Shown piece by piece: positions 1 to 7,232 of a stretch of 14,024 nt of DNA. The notes below the pieces were generated by a model. That model was not told the DNA's origin and did no database searches. It saw only the letters and a program-made list of their open reading frames with translations. Numbering within the stretch: position 1 is the stretch's first letter; every line of letters begins with the position of its first letter. Origin of the DNA: Sphingobium sp. CCH11-B1 (GTDB taxonomy: Bacteria; Pseudomonadota; Alphaproteobacteria; Sphingomonadales; Sphingomonadaceae). Location: the NCBI RefSeq assembly GCF_001556865.1, contig NZ_LSJY01000160.1, forward strand, positions 1-14,024. The letters run 5' to 3'. The translations under genes were made by a program, and so were the position numbers.

Positions 1-170
1 GGCTTGAGGCTCGCAGGGGAGCGTTCGTGGTGGACCTGTCGGTGACGAACCTCTTCAATGCGCGGGGCGACACGCTTGCCTTTGGCAATCCCTTTTCGGT
101 GCGCACGGAACGCCAGTACACACCCGCCCGCCCACGCGCCTTCTCGATCTCGGTATCTCGCGATTTTTGA
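1..170 (+). CDS. TonB-dependent receptor, C-terminal fragment (5' cut by window edge)
   Basis: The frame beginning at base 3 is open from the window edge to TGA at 168-170 and encodes the last 55 residues of an outer-membrane beta-barrel. What shows this is the motif VDLSVTNLFNARGD, typical of the penultimate barrel strands of TonB-dependent receptors (consensus V.NLfd..Y), followed by RPRAFSISVSRDF. The protein ends in the C-terminal phenylalanine needed for outer-membrane insertion. Substrate cannot be inferred from the tail alone. The Tn3-family transposon begins 104 bp downstream of the stop, so the gene itself is not interrupted. A second, complete receptor lies beyond the transposon on the opposite strand. 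The family call is firm; ligand and gene name are unknown. Confidence 0.8.
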   Translation, partial: LEARRGAFVVDLSVTNLFNARGDTLAFGNPFSVRTERQYTPARPRAFSISVSRDF

Positions 171-269
171 AGGCCGTGCAGGTCCGCTCGTTTTTTGCAA
201 ACGGACTGCGGATGTGTTCGGCCGCGGCGTCTTCAGACAATAGACATTATTTCAGAGCGGCCGAGAAAA

Positions 270-274
270 TTGAT
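270..274. repeat. Target-site duplication, left copy (TTGAT)
   Basis: Five bases TTGAT directly abut the left terminal repeat and are repeated exactly at 4056-4060. This is the signature of a simple Tn3-family insertion that has not been rearranged since. Confidence 0.9.
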
Positions 275-312
275 GGGGTGACTGCACGAAAGTGACTTAT
301 CTGCACGCTAAG
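275..312 (+). repeat. Left terminal inverted repeat of the Tn3-family transposon
   Basis: This 38-bp repeat begins GGGGTGACTGCACGAAAG and ends GCACGCTAAG, the inner end being identical to the classic Tn3-family CTAAG boundary. It differs from the right repeat at positions 10, 23, 34 and 35. The CTA near its inner end (308-310) doubles as the stop codon of the resolvase gene read on the minus strand. Partial similarity to the other end continues about 19 bp further inward (GCGAACGGA). Confidence 0.95.
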
Positions 313-901
313 AGCGAACGGACCGGGAACGCTGGGACTTTGTGTTTTTCTCCGTGGCTTCGAGGGCTTTGTAGAGGGCGGTTTTGCCGATCTTGAGGCG
401 CGCGGCGGCCTCGCGAACTGTGAGGCCGGAAGCGATATGTTCGCGCGCCTTGCGGAGCTTGTCAGGTGTGACCACTGGCCGCCGCCCACCGGGGCGACCT
501 CGCTCGCGAGCGGCCTTGAGGCCTGCATGGGTGCGCTCCCGGATCAGATCGCGCTCAAACTGGGCAAGCGAGCCGAAGATGTTGAACACCAGCATCCCGC
601 CCGAAGTGGTGGTGTCGATGTTCTCGGTGAGCGAGCGGAACCCGATACCTCGCGTCGCTAGCTCGCCGACCTTCTCAATCAGATGGCTCATCGAGCGCCC
701 AAGACGGTCGAGTTTCCAAACCACCAGCGTGTCGCCGCTGCGCAGATAGGCGAGCGCCTCGGCCAGGCCGGGCCGATCGGCTTTTGCACCAGATGCGTGA
801 TCGTCGAATATCCGGTCGCACCCGGCCGCGTTCAGCGCGTCGAGCTGGAGTGAGAGCTTCTGGTCTGCCGTCGAGACGCGCGCATAGCCGATCAACGCCA
901 C
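308..901 (-). CDS. tnpR: Serine recombinase / resolvase of the Tn3-family transposon
   Basis: Resolves transposition cointegrates by site-specific recombination at res. From the GTG at 899-901 the protein is 197 residues and begins [14 protein letters not shown], the canonical resolvase N-terminus with nucleophile Ser10 and Arg8. The catalytic-core motif LDRLGRS sits at residues 64-70, followed by the long E helix ([11 protein letters not shown], about 114-124) and a C-terminal helix-turn-helix at about 159-181 ([22 protein letters not shown]). The frame is open upstream to an ATG at 982. I chose the GTG because the family begins exactly there and because the extra 27 codons would lie across the candidate res repeats. 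The stop codon lies inside the left terminal repeat. It diverges from tnpA, a Tn3-like arrangement. Autoregulation through res is expected from the family, not shown here. Confidence 0.93.
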   Translation of the reverse strand: MALIGYARVSTADQKLSLQLDALNAAGCDRIFDDHASGAKADRPGLAEALAYLRSGDTLVVWKLDRLGRSMSHLIEKVGELATRGIGFRSLTENIDTTTSGGMLVFNIFGSLAQFERDLIRERTHAGLKAARERGRPGGRRPVVTPDKLRKAREHIASGLTVREAAARLKIGKTALYKALEATEKNTKSQRSRSVRS

Positions 902-1040
902 ATGCAGCCCAATCCTGTCCGTTTTCCCATCATTATCTGATCTTGTCCGAATCGCCGTTATAGGTCCAGAGTTAACGGACATATTCCTGCTGGCCGCCAG
1001 AGGACCGTCTGACGGACACGCAAAGCGAAGGAGATGATGC
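902..1040. promoter_or_regulatory. res: Probable res site and divergent tnpR/tnpA promoter region
   Basis: This is the gap between the divergent resolvase and transposase genes, where Tn3-type elements keep res. A 6-bp word occurs four times in mirrored arrangement: TGTCCG at 916-921 and 944-949, and its complement CGGACA at 976-981 and 1013-1018. The pair 944-949/976-981 spans 38 bp, and 1005-1015 is a near-palindrome (CCGTCTGACGG). These look like half-sites of resolvase-binding subsites. The subsite boundaries and the crossover dinucleotide cannot be fixed by eye. Confidence 0.5.
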
Positions 1041-3998
1041 TTGGCGAGACGGCGACTGGTGAGCCTGGAAATCTGGGCGAGGCATTATGGCGCGCCGCTC
1101 GATGAGCGCGAGATCGCGCGTCATTATACGCTGACCAGCGACGACCTGGAAATTGTCGGCCGCCGTCGCGGCGATGCCACCCGGCTCGGCTATGCGATGC
1201 TCATGCTATATATGAGATGGCCTGGCCGTGCGCTGGAAGCGGGCGAAGTCCCGCCCGCTCCTGTGCTCGCCTATGTGGCGCAGCAACTCGGCGTCGCGCC
1301 GGCAGCCTTCGCGGATTATGCCCATCGGGACCAGACCCGTCGCGAGCATCTCGTCGAAATCCGACGATCGCACGGGTTCAGGATTTTTGACCGCAACGCT
1401 TTCCGTGAAGTTGTCGCCTTCTCGGTCCCAATCGCGCAGACCATCATACACCCCGGCCAGATGGCAGACGTCATCGTCGATGAACTCCGGCGCCTGCAGA
1501 TCCTCCTGCCTTCTCCGTCGATTCTCGAAGCGGTGCTGCGGCGGGCGCGCCAGCAAGCCGAACAGCTTACCTATGAAGTGCTCACGAATGGCCTGCTGCC
1601 TGACACCCTTCAGGGCCTGGACGATTTGCTGGCCCGACGACCGGGGCAGGTCGCGACATGGCTATCCTGGATGCGCAATGCGCCACAATCGCCGGCAGCG
1701 CGCAACATCCTGCGCCTGATCGAACGGCTCGCCTATATCCGCGCGCTGGGCCTCGATCGCGCCCGTGCCGACATGATCCCGGCTTTGACTTTTGACAGGC
1801 TGGCGGACGAAGGCAGCCGCATCACACCCCAGCACCTTGGCGAACTCAATGCCCTGCGCCGCCATGCGACGCTGGCGGCAACCGGCATCCGGCTTGAGGA
1901 AAGCCTGACCGACGCCACCCTGACGATGTTCGACAAGCTGTTGGGCAGCATGGCGCGCCGCGCCGAGAACCGGACCCGCGACAAAGCCCTCAAGACGGTG
2001 CGCGAGTTGCAAGGCCACCTCCGGACGCTCACGGGGTCTTGCCGCCTCCTCATCGACGCGCGCAGCAAGGGCGTGGATTCTCTGGCGCAGATCGAGGCGC
2101 TGGACTGGCAGCACTTCGCCGTGGCCGTCGAGCAGGCCGAAGTGCTCGGGCGACCGGAAACCGTCGATCGCACCGCCGAATTGATCGAGCGGCATCGGAC
2201 GGTGAAGCTCTTTGTCGGCGCTTTTCTCAACGTCTTCGAGTTTCGCGGCGCCGGCGCGGTTCAGGGGCTCCTGTCAGCGCTGGCCATCATCGCGGAGCTA
2301 TATCGGACCGGCAAACGGCGCTTGCCTGATCGCGTGCCGCTACGCTTTGTGCCGCCCGCATGGCGCCCGTTCGTCCTGCGGGATGGCATCGTTGATCGTG
2401 CCGCTTATGAACTATGCGCCTTGTCGCAACTACGCGAGCGGTTGCGAGCCGGGGATATATGGGTCGCGGGAAGCCGGCAGTTTCGCGATTTCGACAGCTA
2501 TCTCATACCGCCGGCGACCTTTGCGGCGCTGCGCGAGAAGGGGCCGTTGCCGCTCGCCATCGAAACGGATTTCGAGCGCCATATCGAGGAACGGCGCACC
2601 AGGCTCGACACGGCGATCGAGCAGGTAACGGTCCTTGCACGGCAAGGGGAGCTGCCCCAGGTTAAGCTTGACGAAAACGGTCTCATCATCTCGCCGCTGA
2701 AGGCGGCAACACCGCCCGCCACCGAGATTGCCCGTCGCGCCGCCTATGATCGACTGCCGCGCGTGAAGATCACCGATCTTCTGCTGGAGGTCGATGCCTG
2801 GACCGGGTTCAGCGAATGCTTCATCCATCGTCGTTCGGGCCGGGAAGCCGACGATCGCAATGCGCTGCTCACGGTCATCCTCGCCGATGGCATCAATCTC
2901 GGCCTCACACGCATGGCGGAAACCTGCCGGGGCGCAAGTCTGCGTCAGCTCGCCCATCTTCACGACTGGCACATCAGCGAAGCCGCCTATGGCGAAGCGT
3001 TGGGAAGGCTGATCGACGCCCATCGCGCCATGCCGCTCGCCGCGCTGTGGGGAGACGGCACCACTTCGTCGAGCGACGGACAGCAATTTCATGCCGGGGG
3101 CCGTGGGGCCGCGATCGGCGACATCAACGCGCGCAGCGGCAACGAACCAGGCGTTGCCTTCTACACCCATGTCTCGGATCGATATGACCCCTTCGCAAGT
3201 CGGGTGATCGCGGCGACCGCTGGCGAAGCGCCCTATGTGCTGGATGGCTTGCTGTATCACCAGACCGGCCTGACGATCGAGGAGCACTACACCGATACGG
3301 GCGGGGCATCGGACCATGTGTTCGGCCTCATGCCCTTCTTCGGCTACCGCTTCGCGCCGCGCCTGCGCGACATCAAGGAGCGTCGTTTACACCTCCTTCC
3401 CGGCCAAGAATCCGGCCCCTTGCTTGCCGGCATGACGGCCGAACCGATCGCATTGGGTCATGTCGCGGCGCATTGGGACGAACTGCTGCGGTTCGCCACG
3501 TCGATCCGCACCGGCACCGTCACTGCTTCGGCAATGCTGCGCCGCTTGTCCGCCTATCCGCGACAGAACGGACTGGCCCTCGCACTACGCGAGCTGGGCC
3601 GCCTCGAACGCTCCATTTTCATGCTCGACTGGCTGCGCGACATCGACCTGCGCCGGCGCACCCAGGCGGGCCTCAACAAAGGCGAAGCCCGCAACGCGCT
3701 CGCCCGCGCGCTCTTCTTCAACCAGCTCGGCGAACTGCGCGATCGTCGGTTCGAGAACCAGACCTATCGCGCCTCCGGCCTCAACCTGCTCGTCGCCGCC
3801 ATCATCTTGTGGAACACTCGCTATCTCGAAATGGCGCTGGCGGACATCGGCACAGCCGACGAAATCGCACGCCACATCGCGCCATTGGGCTGGGAGCATA
3901 TCTCGCTGACCGGTGACTATAGCTGGAATGTTGAAGATCAACCCGATCTGGACGCCTTGCGACCGCTGCGCGCCGTCAACTCCCTACTTGCCGCGTGA
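1041..3998 (+). CDS. tnpA: Tn3-family transposase (DDE)
   Basis: Catalyses replicative transposition of the element by binding the 38-bp ends. The protein has 985 residues, normal for Tn3-family TnpA. The catalytic triad is visible: Asp672 in [12 protein letters not shown], Asp735 in YVLDGLLYH and Glu882 in [15 protein letters not shown]. The spacing matches the family, and the [20 protein letters not shown] block typical of these enzymes lies between the second and third residues. The N-terminal half is the DNA-binding region. The start is TTG at 1041, preceded by a strong ribosome site GAAGGAG at 1027-1033. The nearby ATGs at 1034 and 1037 are out of frame. The stop lies 20 bp before the right terminal repeat. 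There is no frameshift or internal stop, so it is expected to be functional. Confidence 0.96.
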   Translation: MARRRLVSLEIWARHYGAPLDEREIARHYTLTSDDLEIVGRRRGDATRLGYAMLMLYMRWPGRALEAGEVPPAPVLAYVAQQLGVAPAAFADYAHRDQTRREHLVEIRRSHGFRIFDRNAFREVVAFSVPIAQTIIHPGQMADVIVDELRRLQILLPSPSILEAVLRRARQQAEQLTYEVLTNGLLPDTLQGLDDLLARRPGQVATWLSWMRNAPQSPAARNILRLIERLAYIRALGLDRARADMIPALTFDRLADEGSRITPQHLGELNALRRHATLAATGIRLEESLTDATLTMFDKLLGSMARRAENRTRDKALKTVRELQGHLRTLTGSCRLLIDARSKGVDSLAQIEALDWQHFAVAVEQAEVLGRPETVDRTAELIERHRTVKLFVGAFLNVFEFRGAGAVQGLLSALAIIAELYRTGKRRLPDRVPLRFVPPAWRPFVLRDGIVDRAAYELCALSQLRERLRAGDIWVAGSRQFRDFDSYLIPPATFAALREKGPLPLAIETDFERHIEERRTRLDTAIEQVTVLARQGELPQVKLDENGLIISPLKAATPPATEIARRAAYDRLPRVKITDLLLEVDAWTGFSECFIHRRSGREADDRNALLTVILADGINLGLTRMAETCRGASLRQLAHLHDWHISEAAYGEALGRLIDAHRAMPLAALWGDGTTSSSDGQQFHAGGRGAAIGDINARSGNEPGVAFYTHVSDRYDPFASRVIAATAGEAPYVLDGLLYHQTGLTIEEHYTDTGGASDHVFGLMPFFGYRFAPRLRDIKERRLHLLPGQESGPLLAGMTAEPIALGHVAAHWDELLRFATSIRTGTVTASAMLRRLSAYPRQNGLALALRELGRLERSIFMLDWLRDIDLRRRTQAGLNKGEARNALARALFFNQLGELRDRRFENQTYRASGLNLLVAAIILWNTRYLEMALADIGTADEIARHIAPLGWEHISLTGDYSWNVEDQPDLDALRPLRAVNSLLAA

Positions 3999-4017
3999 CG
4001 TTCGCTATCCGTTCGCC

Positions 4018-4055
4018 CTTTCCGTGCAGATACGTCACTTTCGTGTAGTCACCCC
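4018..4055 (-). repeat. Right terminal inverted repeat of the Tn3-family transposon
   Basis: Read on the minus strand it starts GGGGTGACTACACGAAAG and ends GCACGGAAAG, matching the left repeat at 34 of 38 positions. The transposase stop codon lies 20 bp inside it. Confidence 0.95.
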
Positions 4056-4060
4056 TTGAT
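4056..4060. repeat. Target-site duplication, right copy (TTGAT)
   Basis: Exact copy of the 5-bp sequence at 270-274, directly abutting the right terminal repeat. Confidence 0.9.
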
Positions 4061-4430
4061 GATGGGAGCAAGGACGCCTCCCAGCGCACCAAATCATGCG
4101 TTGGTAATGTGTCAGTCTGAGCTGGGGGTTGCCGATCGCATCGGAGCAGTGGCGGCGATGATGGTCGTGACTCTATCCGACAAGCCATGCGACCCCTAGC
4201 GGAACGCTATTTGCGCGCAATGCCACCCCCGTGTCGGCGTTCGAACCACACGAATTGTCCGCGGCCTGTGACAATGGGCTACGATTTTCGGGACTTAACG
4301 AACATGAATATCGGGCCTTTGGGCTTGCGCATCAAACCGAGTACGCTGAACAAGCCGGCCAATCGGCACCTATTAGTGCGTGCTGAACAACTATGGTGAA
4401 AGCATCCAGCACCAAAGGAAAAGCCTTTGT
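4061..4430. other. Intergenic stretch without a supportable gene
   Basis: About 370 bp between the transposon and the siderophore receptor. The only sizeable open frame (4187-4399, plus, 70 codons) has no recognisable motif and no convincing ribosome site. A 6-bp hairpin, CAAAGG-AAAAG-CCTTTG at 4413-4429, immediately follows the receptor stop codon but lacks a T-tract in the direction of transcription. It is at best a weak terminator or RNA-stabilising stem. Composition here is less GC-rich than in the neighbouring genes. Confidence 0.5.
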
Positions 4431-6575
4431 CTAAAAGCTCATTCTAACCGTCGCTCGCGCGGTTGTCGGCGCACCGGGCATGATGTTGTTATCGTTGTAG
4501 GCGGACGAGAAATAATTGCTGTCGAGGAGGTTCTCGACGTTGATTTGCGCCTCGATGTGGGGGGTGAGCTTGAAGAACGCGGCGGCATCGACGCGGGTGA
4601 ACGCAGGCAGGACGGCGGCATTGCTGACGGAGGTGAAGCTTTTTGTCTGGTGGTAGACGCCGACCCCGGCTCCCAAGCGAGGGGTGAAGTCGTAGCGGGT
4701 CCAGAGCGAAGCCTGCTGCTTGGGCACAAGCGGGACCTCGCGGCCCGCAGGAGCCGCACTCGTGGTCTTGCGGATTTTTGCGTCCTGCAGCGTGTAGCCG
4801 GCGCTGATTTGCCATTGGGGTGTGATCGCGCCGCTGAGGCCGAGCTCAAGCCCTTTGCTGCGTTGCGCGCCCGTAAGCACCGTCCGCGTCGCGTCATTGG
4901 GATCGGTTGCGCGGGTGTTGGTGCGGTCAAGCTGGTAGACGGCAGCGGTCAGGTTAAGCGTTGGGGAAACATCCCATTTGAGGCCGACTTCGTAATTGTC
5001 GAACTTCTCTGGTTCCAGCGCGGCGGTTGTTATGTCGAGCGATGAAAACTGATCGCCCGATTGCGGCAGGAAGGACCGGCTATAGCTGGCGTAGATCGAG
5101 ACGGGTTGCACCGGCTTCAGCACTACCCCAAGGCGGGGAGACCAGAGGGTGTCGGTCCGGCTATAGCTCCGCCCGGCGACGAGATCATCGATGCTGAGCT
5201 TGAAGCGGTCGCGGCGAACGCCGCCGATGACATCGACATGTTCGCCGATCGAGATCTGGTCCTGCACATAGAAGGCCGTGGCGTCGGCATTTGTCCGGAT
5301 AGACCGGTAGCCGGTGTTGGCGGTGGTGCGCAGCGTGACTGGCGGCACCGTGATTCGGTCAGCCAACGCGACAAAGACGCGCCGCCCTCCATTGACGATA
5401 TCACCACTTCCGAAAAAGCCATTGATCCGCTGGTTGCGCGTGCGCTGATCGCCATATTCGAAGCCGGCGAGCAGCACGTGGCGGACGGGGCCGGTGGTGA
5501 CGGTCCAGACGAGATCGTTCTGGTTGAGCAGGTTCTTGCGCGTCGTGGGATCGCTATATGCCTCGAGGCCGACGCTCTGGACGGCGCCGCGCGGGGTGGC
5601 CGGGGTTACCGCGAAAGTGTTTCGATAGAGCTTGTCATAATCTCCGTAGAGGACGCGACTGGTTACGGTCAGGTTGTCGCTAAACCGATGCTCGATGCGC
5701 CCGCTTAGGACCTTAGCCTCGAAATCGCTGACGTTGAATCCCGGCACACCAAAAAAGGTATCGCGAAAACCGGTAAGGGGGCGTGACGGGCTGGTCAGAG
5801 AGCCTTGGGCAGCCGAGGGAACGCCTCGATCGATCGTGCGCTTGTCATTGTTGTATTCGAAGCCCAGGTCGATCCGTGTGGTGCCGCCTAGCGATACGGC
5901 AAAGGTCGGATTGATCGCGAGCCGGCGTCCGTCGTAGAAGTCCCGGTTGCTGTTGAACTCCTCATAGACGGCGTTCAGTCGAGCCGAGGCGGACTGGCTG
6001 ATCGGTTGGTTGATGTCGGTGTCGATATACCATGCGCCATATGTATCCGCCGAACCGCTGCTACTGATGAAGGCGTTGGCACCGGGGCGCTTGGTGACGC
6101 GGTTGACGATCCCACCCCCACCACCGCGGCCGAAGATCATTGCGTTGGGACCTTTCAGGACCTCGATCCGCTCTGCGTTGTAGAGGCCGCGGTAATATTG
6201 CACGTCGTCACGCAGGCCATCGACAAAGAAGTCTGCGGTGCTGTTGTTGCCGCGCAGAATGATCTGATCGCGGTGACCCTCACCCTGAGATATCACCGCG
6301 CCGGGGACATAGCGAAGCACGTCGGCGATCGAGCGCATAGCTTGATCGTCAATCTGCGCCTCGGTGATGATCGATGCCGCCTGTGGAACGTCCTTGAGAC
6401 TGGTCGGAGTGCGGGTGGCGGTGCTGGTCGCATCGACCTGGTAGCCGTCCCGGACGCCGGTGACGATGATTGTTTGGCGTGCGTCCGTAGCCGGGGGAGC
6501 TGGCTGGTCCTGGGCCGTTGCGGGCACGGCCATTAATCCAAGGCCTAACGCGCCGCTTAATGTACTTTTTTTCAT
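4431..6575 (-). CDS. TonB-dependent siderophore receptor, Fiu-like (catecholate type)
   Basis: Outer-membrane receptor for active uptake of a ferric siderophore, driven by TonB-ExbBD. The 714-residue protein starts with a signal peptide (about residues 1-21, MKKSTLSGALGLGLMAVPATA). A TonB-box-like segment QTIIVTG (about 34-40) follows. The plug domain runs from about 60 to 165 and contains SLKDVPQAASIIT, DFFVDGLRDD and IEVLKGPNAMIFGRGGGGGIVNRVTK, the last closely resembling Fiu and related catecholate receptors. The 22-strand barrel ends with NVENLLDSNYF...NNNIMPGAP and a terminal Phe. The ATG at 6573-6575 has a purine-rich ribosome site (AAGGGGG) a few bases upstream and a Fur-box match overlapping that region. 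The gene is monocistronic here. Catecholate specificity is inferred from the plug; xenosiderophore use is possible. Confidence 0.92.
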   Translation of the reverse strand: MKKSTLSGALGLGLMAVPATAQDQPAPPATDARQTIIVTGVRDGYQVDATSTATRTPTSLKDVPQAASIITEAQIDDQAMRSIADVLRYVPGAVISQGEGHRDQIILRGNNSTADFFVDGLRDDVQYYRGLYNAERIEVLKGPNAMIFGRGGGGGIVNRVTKRPGANAFISSSGSADTYGAWYIDTDINQPISQSASARLNAVYEEFNSNRDFYDGRRLAINPTFAVSLGGTTRIDLGFEYNNDKRTIDRGVPSAAQGSLTSPSRPLTGFRDTFFGVPGFNVSDFEAKVLSGRIEHRFSDNLTVTSRVLYGDYDKLYRNTFAVTPATPRGAVQSVGLEAYSDPTTRKNLLNQNDLVWTVTTGPVRHVLLAGFEYGDQRTRNQRINGFFGSGDIVNGGRRVFVALADRITVPPVTLRTTANTGYRSIRTNADATAFYVQDQISIGEHVDVIGGVRRDRFKLSIDDLVAGRSYSRTDTLWSPRLGVVLKPVQPVSIYASYSRSFLPQSGDQFSSLDITTAALEPEKFDNYEVGLKWDVSPTLNLTAAVYQLDRTNTRATDPNDATRTVLTGAQRSKGLELGLSGAITPQWQISAGYTLQDAKIRKTTSAAPAGREVPLVPKQQASLWTRYDFTPRLGAGVGVYHQTKSFTSVSNAAVLPAFTRVDAAAFFKLTPHIEAQINVENLLDSNYFSSAYNDNNIMPGAPTTARATVRMSF

Positions 6576-6583
6576 TTTACCCC

Positions 6584-6602
6584 CTTGCGAATCGTTCTCA
6601 AT
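6584..6602 (-). promoter_or_regulatory. Candidate Fur box upstream of the siderophore receptor
   Basis: On the minus strand the sequence reads ATTGAGAACGATTCGCAAG, close to the Fur consensus built from GATAATGATAATCATTATC and its TGCGAAT/ATTCTCA variants. It retains the GA-GAA / TTCGCAA half-site symmetry. It ends about 8 bp before the start codon and abuts the ribosome site, so bound Fur would block expression when iron is plentiful. The location agrees with the gene's predicted role in iron uptake. No -35/-10 pair could be assigned with confidence. Confidence 0.6.
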
Positions 6603-6691
6603 CTGTGCGCCGCCCTATGATATATGCAACTGCTTCGCAATAGCCGATGTCTGACTTGAAAGTGCGTGATGAAGGTAATGGTGCGCATCGA

Positions 6692-6785
6692 CCCCCTAAG
6701 TTGGAGACGCCCGAACGGTGTGCCGCCAGATCGGTGAGCAAGCCCTGCCGTCGCTCACCAGATTAGGGGGCGAGTTCGGGATCTC
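6692..6785. repeat. Interlocked inverted repeats before the recombinase gene chain
   Basis: Three perfect inverted pairs occur within 94 bp: CCCCCTAA (6692-6699) with TTAGGGGG (6763-6770); GGTGAGC (6733-6739) with GCTCACC (6753-6759); and CCCGAAC (6710-6716) with GTTCGGG (6774-6780). The last pair is extended by GAGA/TCTC after a small internal loop. The second pair nests inside the first, while the third crosses the first, as in a pseudoknot. No gene was found here. It could be a recombination/attachment region for the adjacent tyrosine recombinase, a structured 5' RNA, or a remnant element end. Confidence 0.5.
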
Positions 6786-6826
6786 GGCGCCTGCGGTGGT
6801 CGTTTCGCTAGCGTCGCGCCTCTATA

Positions 6827-6835
6827 TGTGATAAT
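6827..6835 (+). promoter_or_regulatory. Candidate extended -10 promoter for the recombinase gene chain
   Basis: TGTGATAAT matches an extended -10 element (TG-n-TATAAT with one mismatch). It lies 28 bp before the first ATG with a ribosome site at 6864. No good -35 hexamer is seen at 17 bp, which is tolerated by extended -10 promoters. A short inverted repeat (GATAA...TTATC, 6830-6845) overlaps it. Confidence 0.3.
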
Positions 6836-6863
6836 GTCCTTTATCGGATGTATCGGGAGCGCT

Positions 6864-6941
6864 ATGAAGGCCTATGGACCAGGACCCCATAGGCCCTCCA
6901 GATCAGCCCGGCCTTGCGTTTGGCCGGTGCGCGCGCGTTGA
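6864..6941 (+). CDS. Possible 25-residue leader peptide at the head of the recombinase chain
   Basis: ATG at 6864 is preceded by GGGAG at 6855-6859 (4-base spacing). The frame encodes a 25-residue Pro/Arg-rich peptide (MKAYGPGPHRPSRSARP...) ending at TGA 6939-6941. That stop shares its last base with the ATG of the next small ORF (TGATG). The ribosome site and the stop/start overlap are the only support; the peptide has no recognisable motif. An alternative ATG at 6874 in another frame gives a 49-residue Gly/Arg-rich product and seems less likely. Confidence 0.3.
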   Translation: MKAYGPGPHRPSRSARPCVWPVRAR

Positions 6942-7057
6942 TGCTGGAGGCGCTGGCGCAGCTTCACGCCGCCGGCGCAGTGGCAACCGCCGTCCGCTTG
7001 CAGGAGGCGATCGACAGCCTTGAATGGCCGCCGAAGAACGATGGAAGCCCGACATGA
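6941..7057 (+). CDS. Small hypothetical protein, 38 aa, coupled to the next gene
   Basis: The ORF encodes MLEALAQLHAAGAVATAV followed by RLQEAIDSLEWPPKNDGSPT, an amphipathic, Ala/Leu-rich, probably all-helical small protein. Its TGA (7055-7057) overlaps the following ATG (7054) as ATGA, a sign of translational coupling, and its own ATG overlaps the preceding short ORF's stop. The same frame is open back to 6893 and reads ALRLAGARALMLEAL there, which continues the helical pattern. The true start may therefore be upstream at a TTG (6914 or 6920) or may have been lost to a 1-bp frameshift relative to ATG 6874. Function unknown; probably an accessory to the recombinase. Confidence 0.5.
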   Translation: MLEALAQLHAAGAVATAVRLQEAIDSLEWPPKNDGSPT

Positions 7058-7230
7058 GCAGCAACGAGAGCGGCGGGACTCGCGGCAAGAGCAACCTGCC
7101 TAAAGAAGAGGCAGCGCGCGCGGCCGCGAAGCAGGGCAATCGCGCATGGATCGAGCGCCTGGTCGATACCAGCCGCCGGCTTGCCACCGAGCCCGAGGTG
7201 CTGGCAGCGATCGAGAAGCGCAGCTTCTAG
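7054..7230 (+). CDS. Small hypothetical protein, 58 aa, directly upstream of the recombinase
   Basis: The 58-residue product begins MSSNESGGTRGKSNLPKEEA. It has a flexible polar N-terminus (about 1-15) and then a charged helical segment AARAAAKQGNRAWIERLVDT and a helical tail ending AAIEKRSF. It is basic and soluble with no membrane segment. A GGAAG at about 7043-7047 serves as ribosome site. The start overlaps the previous ORF by 4 bases (ATGA), and its TAG is only 2 bp before the recombinase GTG. An in-frame ATG at 7024 would add 10 residues, but the coupled ATG at 7054 is preferred. I do not recognise the family. Its position suggests a small recombinase partner or directionality factor, which is inference only. 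Confidence 0.6.
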   Translation: MSSNESGGTRGKSNLPKEEAARAAAKQGNRAWIERLVDTSRRLATEPEVLAAIEKRSF

Positions 7231-7232
7231 GC

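Larger units (their letters stand above)
275..4055 (+). mobile_element. Complete Tn3-family transposon (3,781 bp, tnpR-res-tnpA only)
   Basis: The element is bounded by 38-bp terminal inverted repeats beginning GGGGTGACT and ending in the Tn3-type AAG (275-312 and 4018-4055), identical at 34 of 38 positions. Directly outside both ends is the same 5-bp sequence TTGAT (270-274 and 4056-4060), the target duplication length expected for Tn3-family transposition. Inside are a resolvase (minus) and a roughly 985-residue transposase (plus) diverging from a central recombination region. No passenger gene is present: tnpA stops 20 bp before the right repeat, and tnpR ends within the left one. Both genes are intact, so the element looks potentially active and the insertion recent. 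Which named transposon it matches is not claimed. Confidence 0.95.

Noticed and set aside
182..215. Imperfect hairpin (GCAG-TCCG / CGGA-CTGC) after the first receptor tail as a terminator
   Set aside because: The T-run sits in the loop rather than after the stem, so it does not fit an intrinsic terminator.
2430..3317. Long minus-strand open frame (295 codons) inside the transposase gene
   Set aside because: It is antisense to the catalytic part of tnpA, has no recognisable domain, and is a byproduct of high GC codon use.
4187..4399. 70-codon plus-strand frame in the intergenic region after the transposon
   Set aside because: No ribosome site, no motif and ordinary length for a chance frame; kept only as part of the intergenic description.
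4413..4429. Hairpin CAAAGG/CCTTTG after the siderophore receptor as an intrinsic terminator
   Set aside because: Stem is only 6 bp and no T-tract follows in the direction of transcription.
6006..6536. Plus-strand frame opposite the start of the siderophore receptor
   Set aside because: Shadow of the receptor plug domain and signal peptide on the minus strand.
6874..7023. Alternative small ORF from ATG 6874, frame different from the 38-aa protein
   Set aside because: It turns into a Gly/Arg-rich antisense-like sequence after about 20 codons; a 1-bp frameshift joining it to the 38-aa frame is possible but cannot be shown from one sequence.
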